Origin: Myxococcales bacterium
GTDB lineage: Bacteria; Myxococcota_A; Polyangia; Nannocystales; Nannocystaceae
Direction: 5' to 3'
DNA: 44,702 nucleotides
NCBI GenBank assembly: GCA_014240065.1
Contig: JAAZXR010000033.1
Coordinates: forward strand, 295 to 44,996
The translations under genes were made by a program, and so were the position numbers. Below the pieces are notes generated by a model. That model made no database searches, was not told where the DNA came from, and saw only the letters and a program-made list of their open reading frames with translations. This document shows, one piece after another, positions 17,311-25,648 of the stretch (within the stretch, counting starts at the first letter, position 1; the number at the start of each line of letters is the position of its first letter).

Positions 17311-18171
17311 TTATTTAGCGGGCCGCCCGGATGAACCGTGCTGGCCCACGCGACGGGGGCCCCACACCGGGCGTTCGCCGGCACGAATCTTCGCGAAAGC
17401 CTCGCGCCCGAGCGTCGCTTCTCCAGCGTCCACGCACAGCTCGTAGCCCTCGGCCTCGCGCTGGATTCGAACGGACTCTGGTTCTCCGAGGGAGCCGAGC
17501 AGCGCCGTCTTGAACGCTGCCACAGCCGTGGGTGAGCGGGTGGCGACGTGGTCGGCGAGCACCCGCACGCGCGCGAGCGCGGCGTCGACGTCGTCGTGGA
17601 GCCCGTGCGCCAGCCCCACGGCGAGCGCCTCATCGGCGCTGAGCCGCACGCCCGTACAGCCGAGGAGCAGCGCCGCTGCGGGGCCAACCGCGGCCGCGAG
17701 CTCCGCGGAGCCGCGCGCGCCGGGGATGATCCCGAGGCCGGTCTCGGGCAGCGCGAACGATGCGGAGGGGGTGGCGAGGACGAGATCCGCCGTGAGCAAG
17801 TACTCCGTGCCCCATCCGAGCGTGACACCGTGGGTGACGGCGACGTTGTACACGGGCAGCTTCCGCAGTCGGCACATGAGCGCGCGCTGTCGGTGCACGT
17901 GGGCCTTCACCTTCGCGTCGTCCCAGTCGGTGCGCTCCGTGACGTTGGCGCCCGCGATGAACAGGGGGGTACCCTTTTTCGAGCGCCGCCGACTCGTTGT
18001 ACACAGCGTCCGAACCGCGTCGTTCGTATCGATGAGATCGCACAGGGCCTCGAAGGCGTCGAGCTCGGCGGTCCCAACCTCGTTCGCTTTGCCGTGCTCA
18101 AGCTCGAGGATCAAGAGGCCGTTGGTCGCTTCAAAGCTCGGATGAAGGGCGTCGATCGAGGAGAGGTCCAT
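17311..18171 (-). CDS. Enoyl-CoA hydratase/isomerase-family protein
   Basis: A 286-residue crotonase-fold protein. The core reads LPVYNVAVTHGVTLGWGTEYLLTADLVLA, then SASFALPETGLGIIPGARGSAEL. The two catalytic glutamates of enoyl-CoA hydratases fall at Glu123 and Glu143, so hydration of a 2-enoyl-CoA is chemically possible. The oxyanion-hole loop is unusual (GWGT where GGGC is typical), and the N-terminal NALN-type motif is changed to KANEV, so the substrate may be atypical. Ends a tight minus-strand run with the nucleotidyltransferase gene 12 bases upstream. A dehydratase or decarboxylase role in the same superfamily cannot be excluded. Confidence 0.85.
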   Translation of the reverse strand: MDLSSIDALHPSFEATNGLLILELEHGKANEVGTAELDAFEALCDLIDTNDAVRTLCTTSRRRSKKGTPLFIAGANVTERTDWDDAKVKAHVHRQRALMCRLRKLPVYNVAVTHGVTLGWGTEYLLTADLVLATPSASFALPETGLGIIPGARGSAELAAAVGPAAALLLGCTGVRLSADEALAVGLAHGLHDDVDAALARVRVLADHVATRSPTAVAAFKTALLGSLGEPESVRIQREAEGYELCVDAGEATLGREAFAKIRAGERPVWGPRRVGQHGSSGRPAK

Positions 18172-18183
18172 GCGCGCAACCTA

Positions 18184-18801
18184 TCAAAGGTCGAAGTGCG
18201 CTTCAGGATCTCGTTGGAGGAGGGCTCGATAGGCCTCTGGGCGGTCGATGTTGTCGAGCACGGCGGGGTCGTCTACGGGCGCGCGCGCGCGCGTTGGCGC
18301 CAATTGCGTGGCGAGGAAGCTGCGTGGCGACTCCGTGGGTGGGAGCGCGAGGAGGGGGTCTACGGCGGCGCGCGGCCACACGACGGGGTGACCGGAGCTG
18401 CCGTCGTACACGGGTTGAACGAAGGCGTCTGGGGAGGCGGCGTGCGCCGCGAGCAAGGTGGCGATGGTCGCCGCTTTGACGTGCGGGCGATCGACGGTCA
18501 CGACGAGCACGCCACAAAGCTCCGGCGCGCTCGCGAGCGCGCGGCGAAGACCGCATTGCAGGCTCGAGAGCGGGCCATCCGACCACCCCGGATGATGCTC
18601 CAATACGATGGCGCGCTCGAAGCGGTGAGCGTCGAGCGGGGTCGCGCCGTCGACCACCACCGTCGTCGCGCAGGCGCTGGTGAGGCCGACGCAGTGATCC
18701 ACGAACGCGCGTCCTCGCCATCGCAAGGTCGCCTTGGGGGATCCCATCCGCGCGGACGCGCCGGCGGCGAGGACGATGGCAGCGACCGTGGGAGCCTCCA
18801 T
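18184..18801 (-). CDS. MobA/MocA-like nucleotidyltransferase
   Basis: A 205-residue NTP-transferase-fold protein. It opens with the family signature LAAGASARMGSPKATLRWRG, which binds the nucleotide, and later has GPLSSLQCGL and the metal-binding acidic motif TVDRPHV in place of the usual DMP/DQP. The general layout fits molybdenum-cofactor cytidylyl/guanylyltransferases (MocA/MobA), which attach CMP or GMP to molybdopterin for certain hydroxylases. No molybdoenzyme lies nearby, so a different nucleotidyl acceptor is possible. Located 9 bases after the large lipoprotein gene and 12 bases before the enoyl-CoA hydratase gene; the three are probably one operon. Confidence 0.82.
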   Translation of the reverse strand: MEAPTVAAIVLAAGASARMGSPKATLRWRGRAFVDHCVGLTSACATTVVVDGATPLDAHRFERAIVLEHHPGWSDGPLSSLQCGLRRALASAPELCGVLVVTVDRPHVKAATIATLLAAHAASPDAFVQPVYDGSSGHPVVWPRAAVDPLLALPPTESPRSFLATQLAPTRARAPVDDPAVLDNIDRPEAYRALLQRDPEAHFDL

Positions 18802-18810
18802 GTGGGCGCC

Positions 18811-20652
18811 CTAATTCGCTCCCTCGTAGGCGTTGCCCTTGAGGCTCTCTTCTTCTTGGACCTCGTGCTCATCGTCGGAGGCGAGCAATTCTAGGGTCAA
18901 TCGGATGACCTCATCGGAGGGGGCGACGAGCGCGCCAGGCAAAGAGATCCCGAGCGCGGCGTGCTGGGGGGAGAGCGTGGCGCCGAGCGAGATCTCCGCG
19001 TCCAGCGCCCGCCGCTTGACGATCTCGTGGAGCGGCACCAGGCGCTTCGCAGGGCGCGGTTGGAGCTTGTCAATAACCGTGAAGAGCTTCGCGATTTCAT
19101 GGGGATTGATGGTGACGCAGAGTTGGCAGCCGCCGGTGAGGTCCCGGGCGACACCCAGCCCGCCGAGCGACTCAAGACTCGAAGCGCGCGCGCGCTGGAG
19201 CCCGCGGAGGTAGTCGGACATGATCGTCCGTGCTCCAGGCCCGAAGGCGATCAGCGACGCGTCGCCCTCGACGTACGACAAAAACTCCACGCGGTTCCGT
19301 TTCTTCCCCAGCACAATGGTCGAGGACCTACCGAAGTCCTCGGTCATGGCCTTCGAGAGATCGATCGCGAGGATGTCCGCGCGCGCCTTGGAGAAGCCGA
19401 GCCCATCGGGCTTGAACGACGCGGAGTAGCGTTCATTGGGGTCATCGCCGACGAGGGCGATGTGGGTCTTGAGCACCCGCTCCACCTCCAGCATGAGCGC
19501 CCGAACCGCGTCGCGGGAGGCGTCCACGTCGGGCGTCTGGGCGGCGAGGATGACGGCGATCTCTCGCTTCTTGGTGAGATATACGGAGAACGCCACCTCG
19601 CCTCTGATGGCGCGCAAGATGCGGCGGAGGGCGTCCACCGCCCCTTCGACGGCTTCATCGAAGGGGGGAGGCACGTCCTCGAGCTCTCGAACAATGGCGT
19701 TGAGCTCTTGGATCGCGGGCGTGGCGTTCGACAGCGACAGGACTCCTCCGACGATGGCGTTGGCGGGGAGTTTTGTAGCGAGAGCGCTCGGTGCAGTCAG
19801 CGAGGGTCCAAGCGGAGAGAGCCCGAGGGACTCATAGGGCGCGCTGGCTCGCCCGACGAATCGAACGGTGTTGTCGCGCTCGCTGCTGTCTCGCTGAACA
19901 CCGAGCTGGAGCCGCAGCCCCGTGAGTTCTTGGACGATCTTCGACACCGTCTTGAGGTCTCTCAAGTCGCCGAAGTTGAGCAGGGCGCTCGGGTCGATGG
20001 AGTCTCGCGGAAAATTCGTGACCTCAACTTGGAGTTGAAAGCGGGGGTCGAGCACCTCGGGGTTGTTGTGCTCGGAGAGCGCTCGGTCGAGCCCAGGGAG
20101 GTCGGTCGCGACCGTCACGCCCTGGGCCTCCTCGCGAACGAGCATCGAGAATTCCTCGTCGACTTGGAGCCGCCATAAGCCGTCGCCCAGCGGCTGCATC
20201 GCGCCGCCCGCCTCGATGAGCGCGCGCGGGTTGTTGGACGGCGTGAAACTGCGAAACTCAAGGTCTTCGGGTCGCGACTGTTGACCGGGTTGGGGATAGG
20301 CAGCGTCCACGGAGATGAGGCCGCCAAAGTCGATCTCATCGGGTGAAGCTTCGCCGTTGATCATCGCTACCGCCATGCGGTCGAGTCGTAGGGACATCCC
20401 CGTCCATCGCTTCGATTGTCGCTGGATCGTCTCAAGCAGCAGATCAAGATGGTAGGCGCGTACAGCGATTTGGATCTTCTCGATCGCGTCCATCAACGGA
20501 GGTTCATCGTCCAAGCCGCCGTCTCCGGCGACCTGGTTCGAGGCTTCAGCGGTCTCGGTCGGCTCCACCGCGGCGGATTCACTGGTCTTCGAAGCGCATC
20601 CAGTCGCGAAGGTGATGCAAGCGAGGCACAAGGAGATCGAAGCGCGCTTCAT
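18811..20652 (-). CDS. Large predicted lipoprotein, unknown function
   Basis: A 613-residue protein with a clear signal peptide and lipobox (ATGC, Cys about residue 19), followed by a Glu/Ala/Thr linker. The mature part is a long alpha/beta protein without transmembrane segments, with repeated patterns of hydrophobic strand, then helix, such as NAIVGGVLSLSNATPAIQELN and GGCQLCVTINPHEIAKLFTVID. This resembles periplasmic DUF3352-type repeat proteins in style, though I cannot confirm the family. First gene of a probable three-gene operon with the nucleotidyltransferase and enoyl-CoA hydratase genes. Divergent from the plus-strand lipoprotein gene, 158 bases away. Function unknown. Confidence 0.78.
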   Translation of the reverse strand: MKRASISLCLACITFATGCASKTSESAAVEPTETAEASNQVAGDGGLDDEPPLMDAIEKIQIAVRAYHLDLLLETIQRQSKRWTGMSLRLDRMAVAMINGEASPDEIDFGGLISVDAAYPQPGQQSRPEDLEFRSFTPSNNPRALIEAGGAMQPLGDGLWRLQVDEEFSMLVREEAQGVTVATDLPGLDRALSEHNNPEVLDPRFQLQVEVTNFPRDSIDPSALLNFGDLRDLKTVSKIVQELTGLRLQLGVQRDSSERDNTVRFVGRASAPYESLGLSPLGPSLTAPSALATKLPANAIVGGVLSLSNATPAIQELNAIVRELEDVPPPFDEAVEGAVDALRRILRAIRGEVAFSVYLTKKREIAVILAAQTPDVDASRDAVRALMLEVERVLKTHIALVGDDPNERYSASFKPDGLGFSKARADILAIDLSKAMTEDFGRSSTIVLGKKRNRVEFLSYVEGDASLIAFGPGARTIMSDYLRGLQRARASSLESLGGLGVARDLTGGCQLCVTINPHEIAKLFTVIDKLQPRPAKRLVPLHEIVKRRALDAEISLGATLSPQHAALGISLPGALVAPSDEVIRLTLELLASDDEHEVQEEESLKGNAYEGAN

Positions 20653-20810
20653 GCCGCGGAGTGTACATCAGCGGGCGTTGGCCTCATGAACTTTGTTCGC
20701 CTTTCACGTGCCGCCGTCGTCTCACGGACGATGCATCGGCGTCACGCGCGACCAACCGACGAAAGACCTAGCCGGCATGATGAGCGCGCGCGCGTGGGAG
20801 GTGATAGCCT

Positions 20811-21527
20811 GTGCTCGTGGAGAAGCGAAGCGCGCCGCAGAGGACACGCCGTCGGTCGTCCGGCTCGCGACACAACGCGACGCGGTGCGACTCTTGGCGA
20901 GGTCGTGTCCAGGCGTGTGTCCTCATCGGGATCTGTGCGTCGGGCTGCGGGAACTCGCCGGTCGAGGGGGCGCCGTCCGCTGGCGGAGAGGTGCGCGTGC
21001 GCTCTGCGGGAGGAGGCCCGAGCGCAGACGCGTCCATGACCGCCGTGGAGCTTCGAGAGGCGCGTGCGCAGGCCGGCTTCAAGACCTCGGAGCAGCGTTC
21101 TCGCGAGGAGGCGGCGAGGGTCGAGTTGCTGGCGCGTCGGGTGGTGCTCGACGAGCTTGGCGTGTACCGCCGATTTGTTCGTCAGTTCGAGGGGATCTTG
21201 GGGCGGCTGCAGACCGCGGTGCCGCGGTGGAAGTCCCGCGGCGACTACGACCGCTTTATGCGAGGGTACGATCGGCGGGTGCGAGGGCTGGAGTCACAGT
21301 TTCAGAAACTGGAGGCGCATCCGGGGTTGAAGGGATCGACGTTTGATCGCGCGGCGAGGGTCTTCCGCTCATGGGAAGATCTCAACACCGGCCTCGGTTC
21401 GATGGAGGCACCCACGGAACGCTTCGAATTGATCCTGACGACGCTGCGCGCGGATCTCGCCGCGCTGGCGGCGGAGCTCGATGAGATCGAGAAAGATGAG
21501 CGGCTGCTGCTGCTGCCGGGACCTTGA
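20811..21527 (+). CDS. Predicted lipoprotein with helical domain
   Basis: A 238-residue protein with a good ribosome site (GGGAGGTG, 20797-20804) before a GTG start. The first 30 residues are very Arg/Ser-rich, then a short hydrophobic stretch leads to a lipobox (ASGC, Cys about residue 46); an n-region this long is unusual, so the true start could be a later GTG. The mature domain is almost all helical and rich in Arg, Glu and Leu, with heptad-like patterns (FVRQFEGILGRLQTAV, LTTLRADLAALAAELDEIEKDE). Neighbour of the ABC exporter genes, but 230 bases separate them, so a functional link is not shown. No family recognised. Confidence 0.65.
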   Translation: MLVEKRSAPQRTRRRSSGSRHNATRCDSWRGRVQACVLIGICASGCGNSPVEGAPSAGGEVRVRSAGGGPSADASMTAVELREARAQAGFKTSEQRSREEAARVELLARRVVLDELGVYRRFVRQFEGILGRLQTAVPRWKSRGDYDRFMRGYDRRVRGLESQFQKLEAHPGLKGSTFDRAARVFRSWEDLNTGLGSMEAPTERFELILTTLRADLAALAAELDEIEKDERLLLLPGP

Positions 21528-21649
21528 GTGGGCCCCCATCGCCGCCCGCTCCCCTCGCAGCGCTGTGGGGTCGTGACCGCGGGTGCTCGCGTGGGGGCCG
21601 CCGCTCGTAGGATCGAAGGTGGCGTCGCGTCAAGGGTGAAGGAGGCCTC

Positions 21650-21727
21650 GTGATCGCGCGCCGACGCCGAGGCCAAGATCAAAGGCGCCGTTGCGTCCGC
21701 TCGGAGGACGGTGGGCACGGACGGTAG
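21650..21727 (+). CDS. Possible 25-codon leader ORF upstream of the exporter genes
   Basis: A GTG at 21650 follows a strong Shine-Dalgarno sequence (AAGGAGG, 21639-21645) at ideal spacing, and the frame stops at 21727, just 29 bases before the exporter start. The peptide is very Arg-rich (six to eight Arg), with no membrane or binding motif. It may be a regulatory upstream ORF or merely a chance SD sequence. No protein evidence can be seen. Confidence 0.25.
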   Translation: MIARRRRGQDQRRRCVRSEDGGHGR

Positions 21728-21756
21728 AGTTTCCGAGGAGGATCGGTCACACTGCG

Positions 21757-23697
21757 ATGGCCCGCAGCGACAGCCGCCGCATCTTCGACCAGAGCCCCCT
21801 CCGCCGTATTACGCCTGTGCGCGCCCTCATCCAACTCCTCTCGACGTACGCGGTCCGGTTTTTGCCGCTCTACGCGCTGGGGTTTGTCGCGCTCGCGATC
21901 ACCAACTGGGCGACCGTTCACATCCCCACGCTGATCGGTGAGGTGGTCAACGCCCTCGACGGCGATCTTGGGCTCGCGGACCGGAGCGCGCAGGCGCGGT
22001 CGCTCACCGTGCAGGTCGCGTTTTGGTCGGTGTTGTTGGTGGTGGTGCGCACGTTGTCGAGGACGTTGTTTTTCAACCCTGGTCGGGATATTGAATACCG
22101 GCTCGGCAACGATTTGTTTCGCGTCATGCTGGGGCTCCAGCGCAGTTTCTTCGCGACCCGGAAGGTCGGAGAGCTCGTCAGCATCGCCACCAACGACATG
22201 CAGTCGGTGCGGCTGCTGGTGGGGTTCGCTGGCCTCCAGATTTTTAACGTGGCGGTGGCGGTGCCGCTGCACATCTGGCAGATGTACGCGCTCGATCCGC
22301 TGCTCACGGCCTGGTGTGCGATCCCGGTCCTCGGCGGTGGCGCGTTCATGGCCTGGACAGTGCGGCGGTTCTATCTGCGCGTACGAATCTCACTGGAGCT
22401 GTTGGCCGCGCTGTCAGAGTGCACCCTCGAGAGTTACGCGGGCGTGGGCACGCTGCGCTCCAACTGCGCCGAGACGGTCGCGGAGGGGCGTTTCCGCCGG
22501 CGCAACAAGACCTACCTCGCCTTGCAGCTTGAGATATCGAGCATCCGCGCGTTCGCCATGCCAGTGCTGGGGTTTTCGGGGATCTTCGCCACAGGGATCG
22601 TGCTGTGGATCGGCGGGGAGCGAGTCATCGCTGGACAGCTGCAGGTGGGAGACCTCACCGCCTTCTCGGTGCTGTTGACGAATATGGCGATGCTGTTGCT
22701 GTCTCTGGCCTGGGTGCTCACGGCGATCTCGCGGGGAGTCGTGGCGCTCAAGCGAATTCGCGACATCCAAGACGTGGACGCTGGGGTGCCAGCAGCGGAG
22801 CACGCCGGGGGGTTCGAGTCGCCTCCACGCATCGATATCCGCTCCCTCACCTTCGCGTACCCGGACGGGGATTCCCCAGCGCTTGAGGACCTGAGCGTGA
22901 CGGTCGAGCCGGGGGCGACGCTCGGAATCTTTGGGAAGACAGGCTCGGGGAAGACGACGTTGATCGAGCTGATCGCTCGCGTGCACGACCTCCCGTCGGG
23001 CGCCATTGAGTTCGACGGGCTCGACGCGAGGAGCTTCGAGTTGTCGGCGATGCGCCGGAAGATGGCGGTCGTCCCGCAGACGCCATTTTTGTTCTCTACG
23101 ACGTTGCGCGACAATATCCGGCTGCGGGGAGAGATCAGCGGTCATCGACTCACGAGCGACGCGCGCGAGGATCATGTCGGGCGAGCGCAGGCCGCGGAGC
23201 CCACAGAGGAGGAGGTCTTTTTGCGAGAGGCCGAGGCGGTCGGGGTCGATCACGATCTCGTCCGCGTCCTCGATCAAGCGAGCCTGGGTGACGACATCGC
23301 CTTGCTGCCCGAGGGGCTCAACACCATCGTGGGTGAGCGAGGCGTGATGCTGTCTGGAGGGCAACGGCAGCGGGCGGCGCTCGCGCGCGCGCTCTATCGA
23401 AGCCCGAGTCTCCTCCTCCTCGACGACGTGTTGAGCGCGGTCGATCAGCGCACGGAGGCGAAGCTCGTCGCAGCGATTCGAACGCTCGGCACGACGGGGC
23501 AACGCCCGACGACGTTGATCGTGTCACATCGGACATCCGCGCTCGAGCACGCCGATGAGATCTTGGTGCTCGCGGGTGGTCGCGTCATCGAGCGAGGCAC
23601 GCACGAGGCGTTGGTGCGCGTGGGGGGTGAGTACGCTCAGGCGGTCGCGCATCAGTCCAAGGCGCGCGGTGGGGCTTCGCCAAAGGAGGGCGCGTGA
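21757..23697 (+). CDS. ABC exporter half-transporter A (MdlA-like)
   Basis: A 646-residue half-transporter: an N-terminal type-IV ABC transmembrane domain of about six spans, then an ATPase domain with Walker A GKTGSGKTT, Q-loop VVPQTPFLFS, signature LSGGQRQR and Walker B LLLLDDVLSAVD. The catalytic Glu after Walker B is Asp here, as in the non-catalytic site of heterodimeric exporters. A charged insert of about 40 residues (EPTEEEVFLREAEAVG) lies between the Q-loop and the signature. The start is the ATG at 21757 with AGGAGG about 15 bases upstream. Its stop overlaps the GTG of the partner gene (GTGA), so both are made together. Likely efflux of lipids, drugs or peptides; the substrate is unknown. 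Confidence 0.9.
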   Translation: MARSDSRRIFDQSPLRRITPVRALIQLLSTYAVRFLPLYALGFVALAITNWATVHIPTLIGEVVNALDGDLGLADRSAQARSLTVQVAFWSVLLVVVRTLSRTLFFNPGRDIEYRLGNDLFRVMLGLQRSFFATRKVGELVSIATNDMQSVRLLVGFAGLQIFNVAVAVPLHIWQMYALDPLLTAWCAIPVLGGGAFMAWTVRRFYLRVRISLELLAALSECTLESYAGVGTLRSNCAETVAEGRFRRRNKTYLALQLEISSIRAFAMPVLGFSGIFATGIVLWIGGERVIAGQLQVGDLTAFSVLLTNMAMLLLSLAWVLTAISRGVVALKRIRDIQDVDAGVPAAEHAGGFESPPRIDIRSLTFAYPDGDSPALEDLSVTVEPGATLGIFGKTGSGKTTLIELIARVHDLPSGAIEFDGLDARSFELSAMRRKMAVVPQTPFLFSTTLRDNIRLRGEISGHRLTSDAREDHVGRAQAAEPTEEEVFLREAEAVGVDHDLVRVLDQASLGDDIALLPEGLNTIVGERGVMLSGGQRQRAALARALYRSPSLLLLDDVLSAVDQRTEAKLVAAIRTLGTTGQRPTTLIVSHRTSALEHADEILVLAGGRVIERGTHEALVRVGGEYAQAVAHQSKARGGASPKEGA

Positions 23698-25490
23698 GCG
23701 AGGCGAAGTCAAACACTGCCCCGGTGCTCCCGATGCTCCGTCGATTTTGGCCGTTTTCGACGGACGTGCGCGGGTGGTTGGCGCTGGGGATGTCCATGAT
23801 CCCACTCCTCGCGGCCGCCACGGCCGCGCGCCCCTTGCTCCTCGAGCGGGCGGTGGACAAGCACCTGGCGGTCTCGGATCTCGTCGGCTTGCACCAGGTG
23901 GCGAGCGTGTTCTTCGCTGTTTTGATCGTTGAGTTCGTCGCGACGGGAATTCAGACCTACGGCCTGCAGCGGGCAGGTCACGTCACCATCGCAGGATTTC
24001 GTGCTCAAATTTTTGAGCACGTGCTGCGCTTACCGATGCGATTTTACGACAAGAACCCCATCGGGGCGCTCTTGTCGCGGACCACGAGCGACGTCGAGGC
24101 GCTCAGCGAGACGCTCAGTTTCGGGGTGTTTACGATCATCACTGATGTGGTGAAGGTGCTCGTGATCCTGGCCGCGATGCTCATGCTCGATCTGCGCCTC
24201 ACCTTGATCTCCTTGTCGATCGCGCCGTTCTTGTTCCTGATCGTCCGAGTGTTCTCGTCGATCCTCCGGCGCCTCCAGCTAGAGATCCGCAAGGCCATGA
24301 GCATCCGCAGCGGGTTCTTGGCCGAGCAGCTCGCGGGCATCACGGTGGTGCAGCTGTTCGGGAACGAGGACGCCGCGCACCGGGAGTACGAGGATCTCGG
24401 CGCGCGGTATCTGAGCGCGACGAAGCGCGCGAACGTCTTCGACGCGCTGCTGTATTCGATCATGGACGGGACCGCCGGGTTCTCCATCGCCATGCTGCTG
24501 TGGTTCGCGATCCCTGCGGAGCACCTCGGTGTCGCCGCCAGCAGCCCGGTGGTCGGCGCGGGCCTGCTCTGGGCGTTCATTGAGTACCTCCGCCAGATCT
24601 TCGTGCCGATTCGCGAGTTCTCGGGGAAAATCGCGACGATCCAACGGGCCGCGGCGTCGCTGGAGCGGGTCTTTGATCTGCTCGACGAGGAGATCGAGCC
24701 GCAGCCCGCCGAGGGCGATGCCGACGACCTCAGAGGGTGGACCGGGAGCTTGATGGTGGAGGATCTCCACTTCGCCTACGACGCAGAGGCGAGCGATGTG
24801 CTGAACGGGTTAAATTTTCACATCAACGCGGGGGAGGTCGTCGCCGTGGTCGGGCGCACGGGCTCCGGGAAGAGCAGCCTCGGGCGCGTCTTGACGAGCT
24901 TGTACGATGGCTATCGCGGCTCGATCCGACTCGCGGCGGATGGTGGGGAGGTGGAGCTTCGCGACGTCGCGCCGGCGACGCTGCGCTCCTCGATCTTGAT
25001 GGTCCCGCAGGACGTGTTCTTGTTCGATGAAGACGTCGGGTTCAACGCGGCGCTGGGCGCCTCGGGCGCGGACGAAGCGGCGGTGCTCAGCGCGCTAGAG
25101 ACCGTCCAGATTCGAGAGGCCATCGACGCGCGAGGTGGCCTCTCGCTCCCTGTCGGTGAGCGGGGTGGGCAGTTGAGTGTGGGGGAGAGGCAGCTCGTGG
25201 CGTTCGCCCGCGTCGCCCTCCGGCGACCCAAGCTGCTGATCCTCGATGAGGCGACCGCCAACGTGGACAGCGAGACCGAGCAGAAAGTCCAGGCGGCCAT
25301 CGAGCACTTGTTCGAGGGACAGACGGTGCTCGTCGTCGCCCATCGCCTGAGCACGATTCGCCACGCGGACCGGATCTTGGTGATGGATGAGGGGCAGATC
25401 GTCGAGGTGGGATCGCACGACGAGCTGATGGCGCGCGACGCCGTCTACGCGGAGCTCATCCGACATGGCCTGCGCGATGAGGCGCCGTGA
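23694..25490 (+). CDS. ABC exporter half-transporter B (MdlB-like)
   Basis: A 598-residue half-transporter pairing with the preceding one. The transmembrane domain (residues 1-330) is followed by an ATPase with Walker A GRTGSGKSS, Q-loop MVPQDVFLFD, signature LSVGERQLV and Walker B LLILDEATANVD with the catalytic Glu intact. The signature is altered (LSVGE against LSGGQ), while the partner has a canonical signature and lost its Glu. This complementary loss gives one working and one degenerate ATP site, as in E. coli MdlA/MdlB, TM287/288 and BmrCD. Translation is coupled by the 4-base overlap. Confidence 0.92.
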   Translation: MSEAKSNTAPVLPMLRRFWPFSTDVRGWLALGMSMIPLLAAATAARPLLLERAVDKHLAVSDLVGLHQVASVFFAVLIVEFVATGIQTYGLQRAGHVTIAGFRAQIFEHVLRLPMRFYDKNPIGALLSRTTSDVEALSETLSFGVFTIITDVVKVLVILAAMLMLDLRLTLISLSIAPFLFLIVRVFSSILRRLQLEIRKAMSIRSGFLAEQLAGITVVQLFGNEDAAHREYEDLGARYLSATKRANVFDALLYSIMDGTAGFSIAMLLWFAIPAEHLGVAASSPVVGAGLLWAFIEYLRQIFVPIREFSGKIATIQRAAASLERVFDLLDEEIEPQPAEGDADDLRGWTGSLMVEDLHFAYDAEASDVLNGLNFHINAGEVVAVVGRTGSGKSSLGRVLTSLYDGYRGSIRLAADGGEVELRDVAPATLRSSILMVPQDVFLFDEDVGFNAALGASGADEAAVLSALETVQIREAIDARGGLSLPVGERGGQLSVGERQLVAFARVALRRPKLLILDEATANVDSETEQKVQAAIEHLFEGQTVLVVAHRLSTIRHADRILVMDEGQIVEVGSHDELMARDAVYAELIRHGLRDEAP

Positions 25491-25648
25491 AGCGCGATGA
25501 AGCGCGATGAAGCGCCATAATTCCTCCGGACAGGTGGGTGGAGGCGGCGGCCTCAGCAGGGCGTGGACGAGGATGCGCACAGCCCGCGCCTTCGGGTCTT
25601 TTCTCGCATTTTTGGAAATGAACAGGGTCTCCAGCGAGTTGAGGAGAC

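Noticed and set aside
17548-18894. Long plus-strand open frame (448 codons) across the enoyl-CoA hydratase and nucleotidyltransferase genes
   Set aside because: It is antisense to two genes with clear family motifs; the translation is Arg/Glu/His-rich with no domain, as expected for GC-rich antisense frames.
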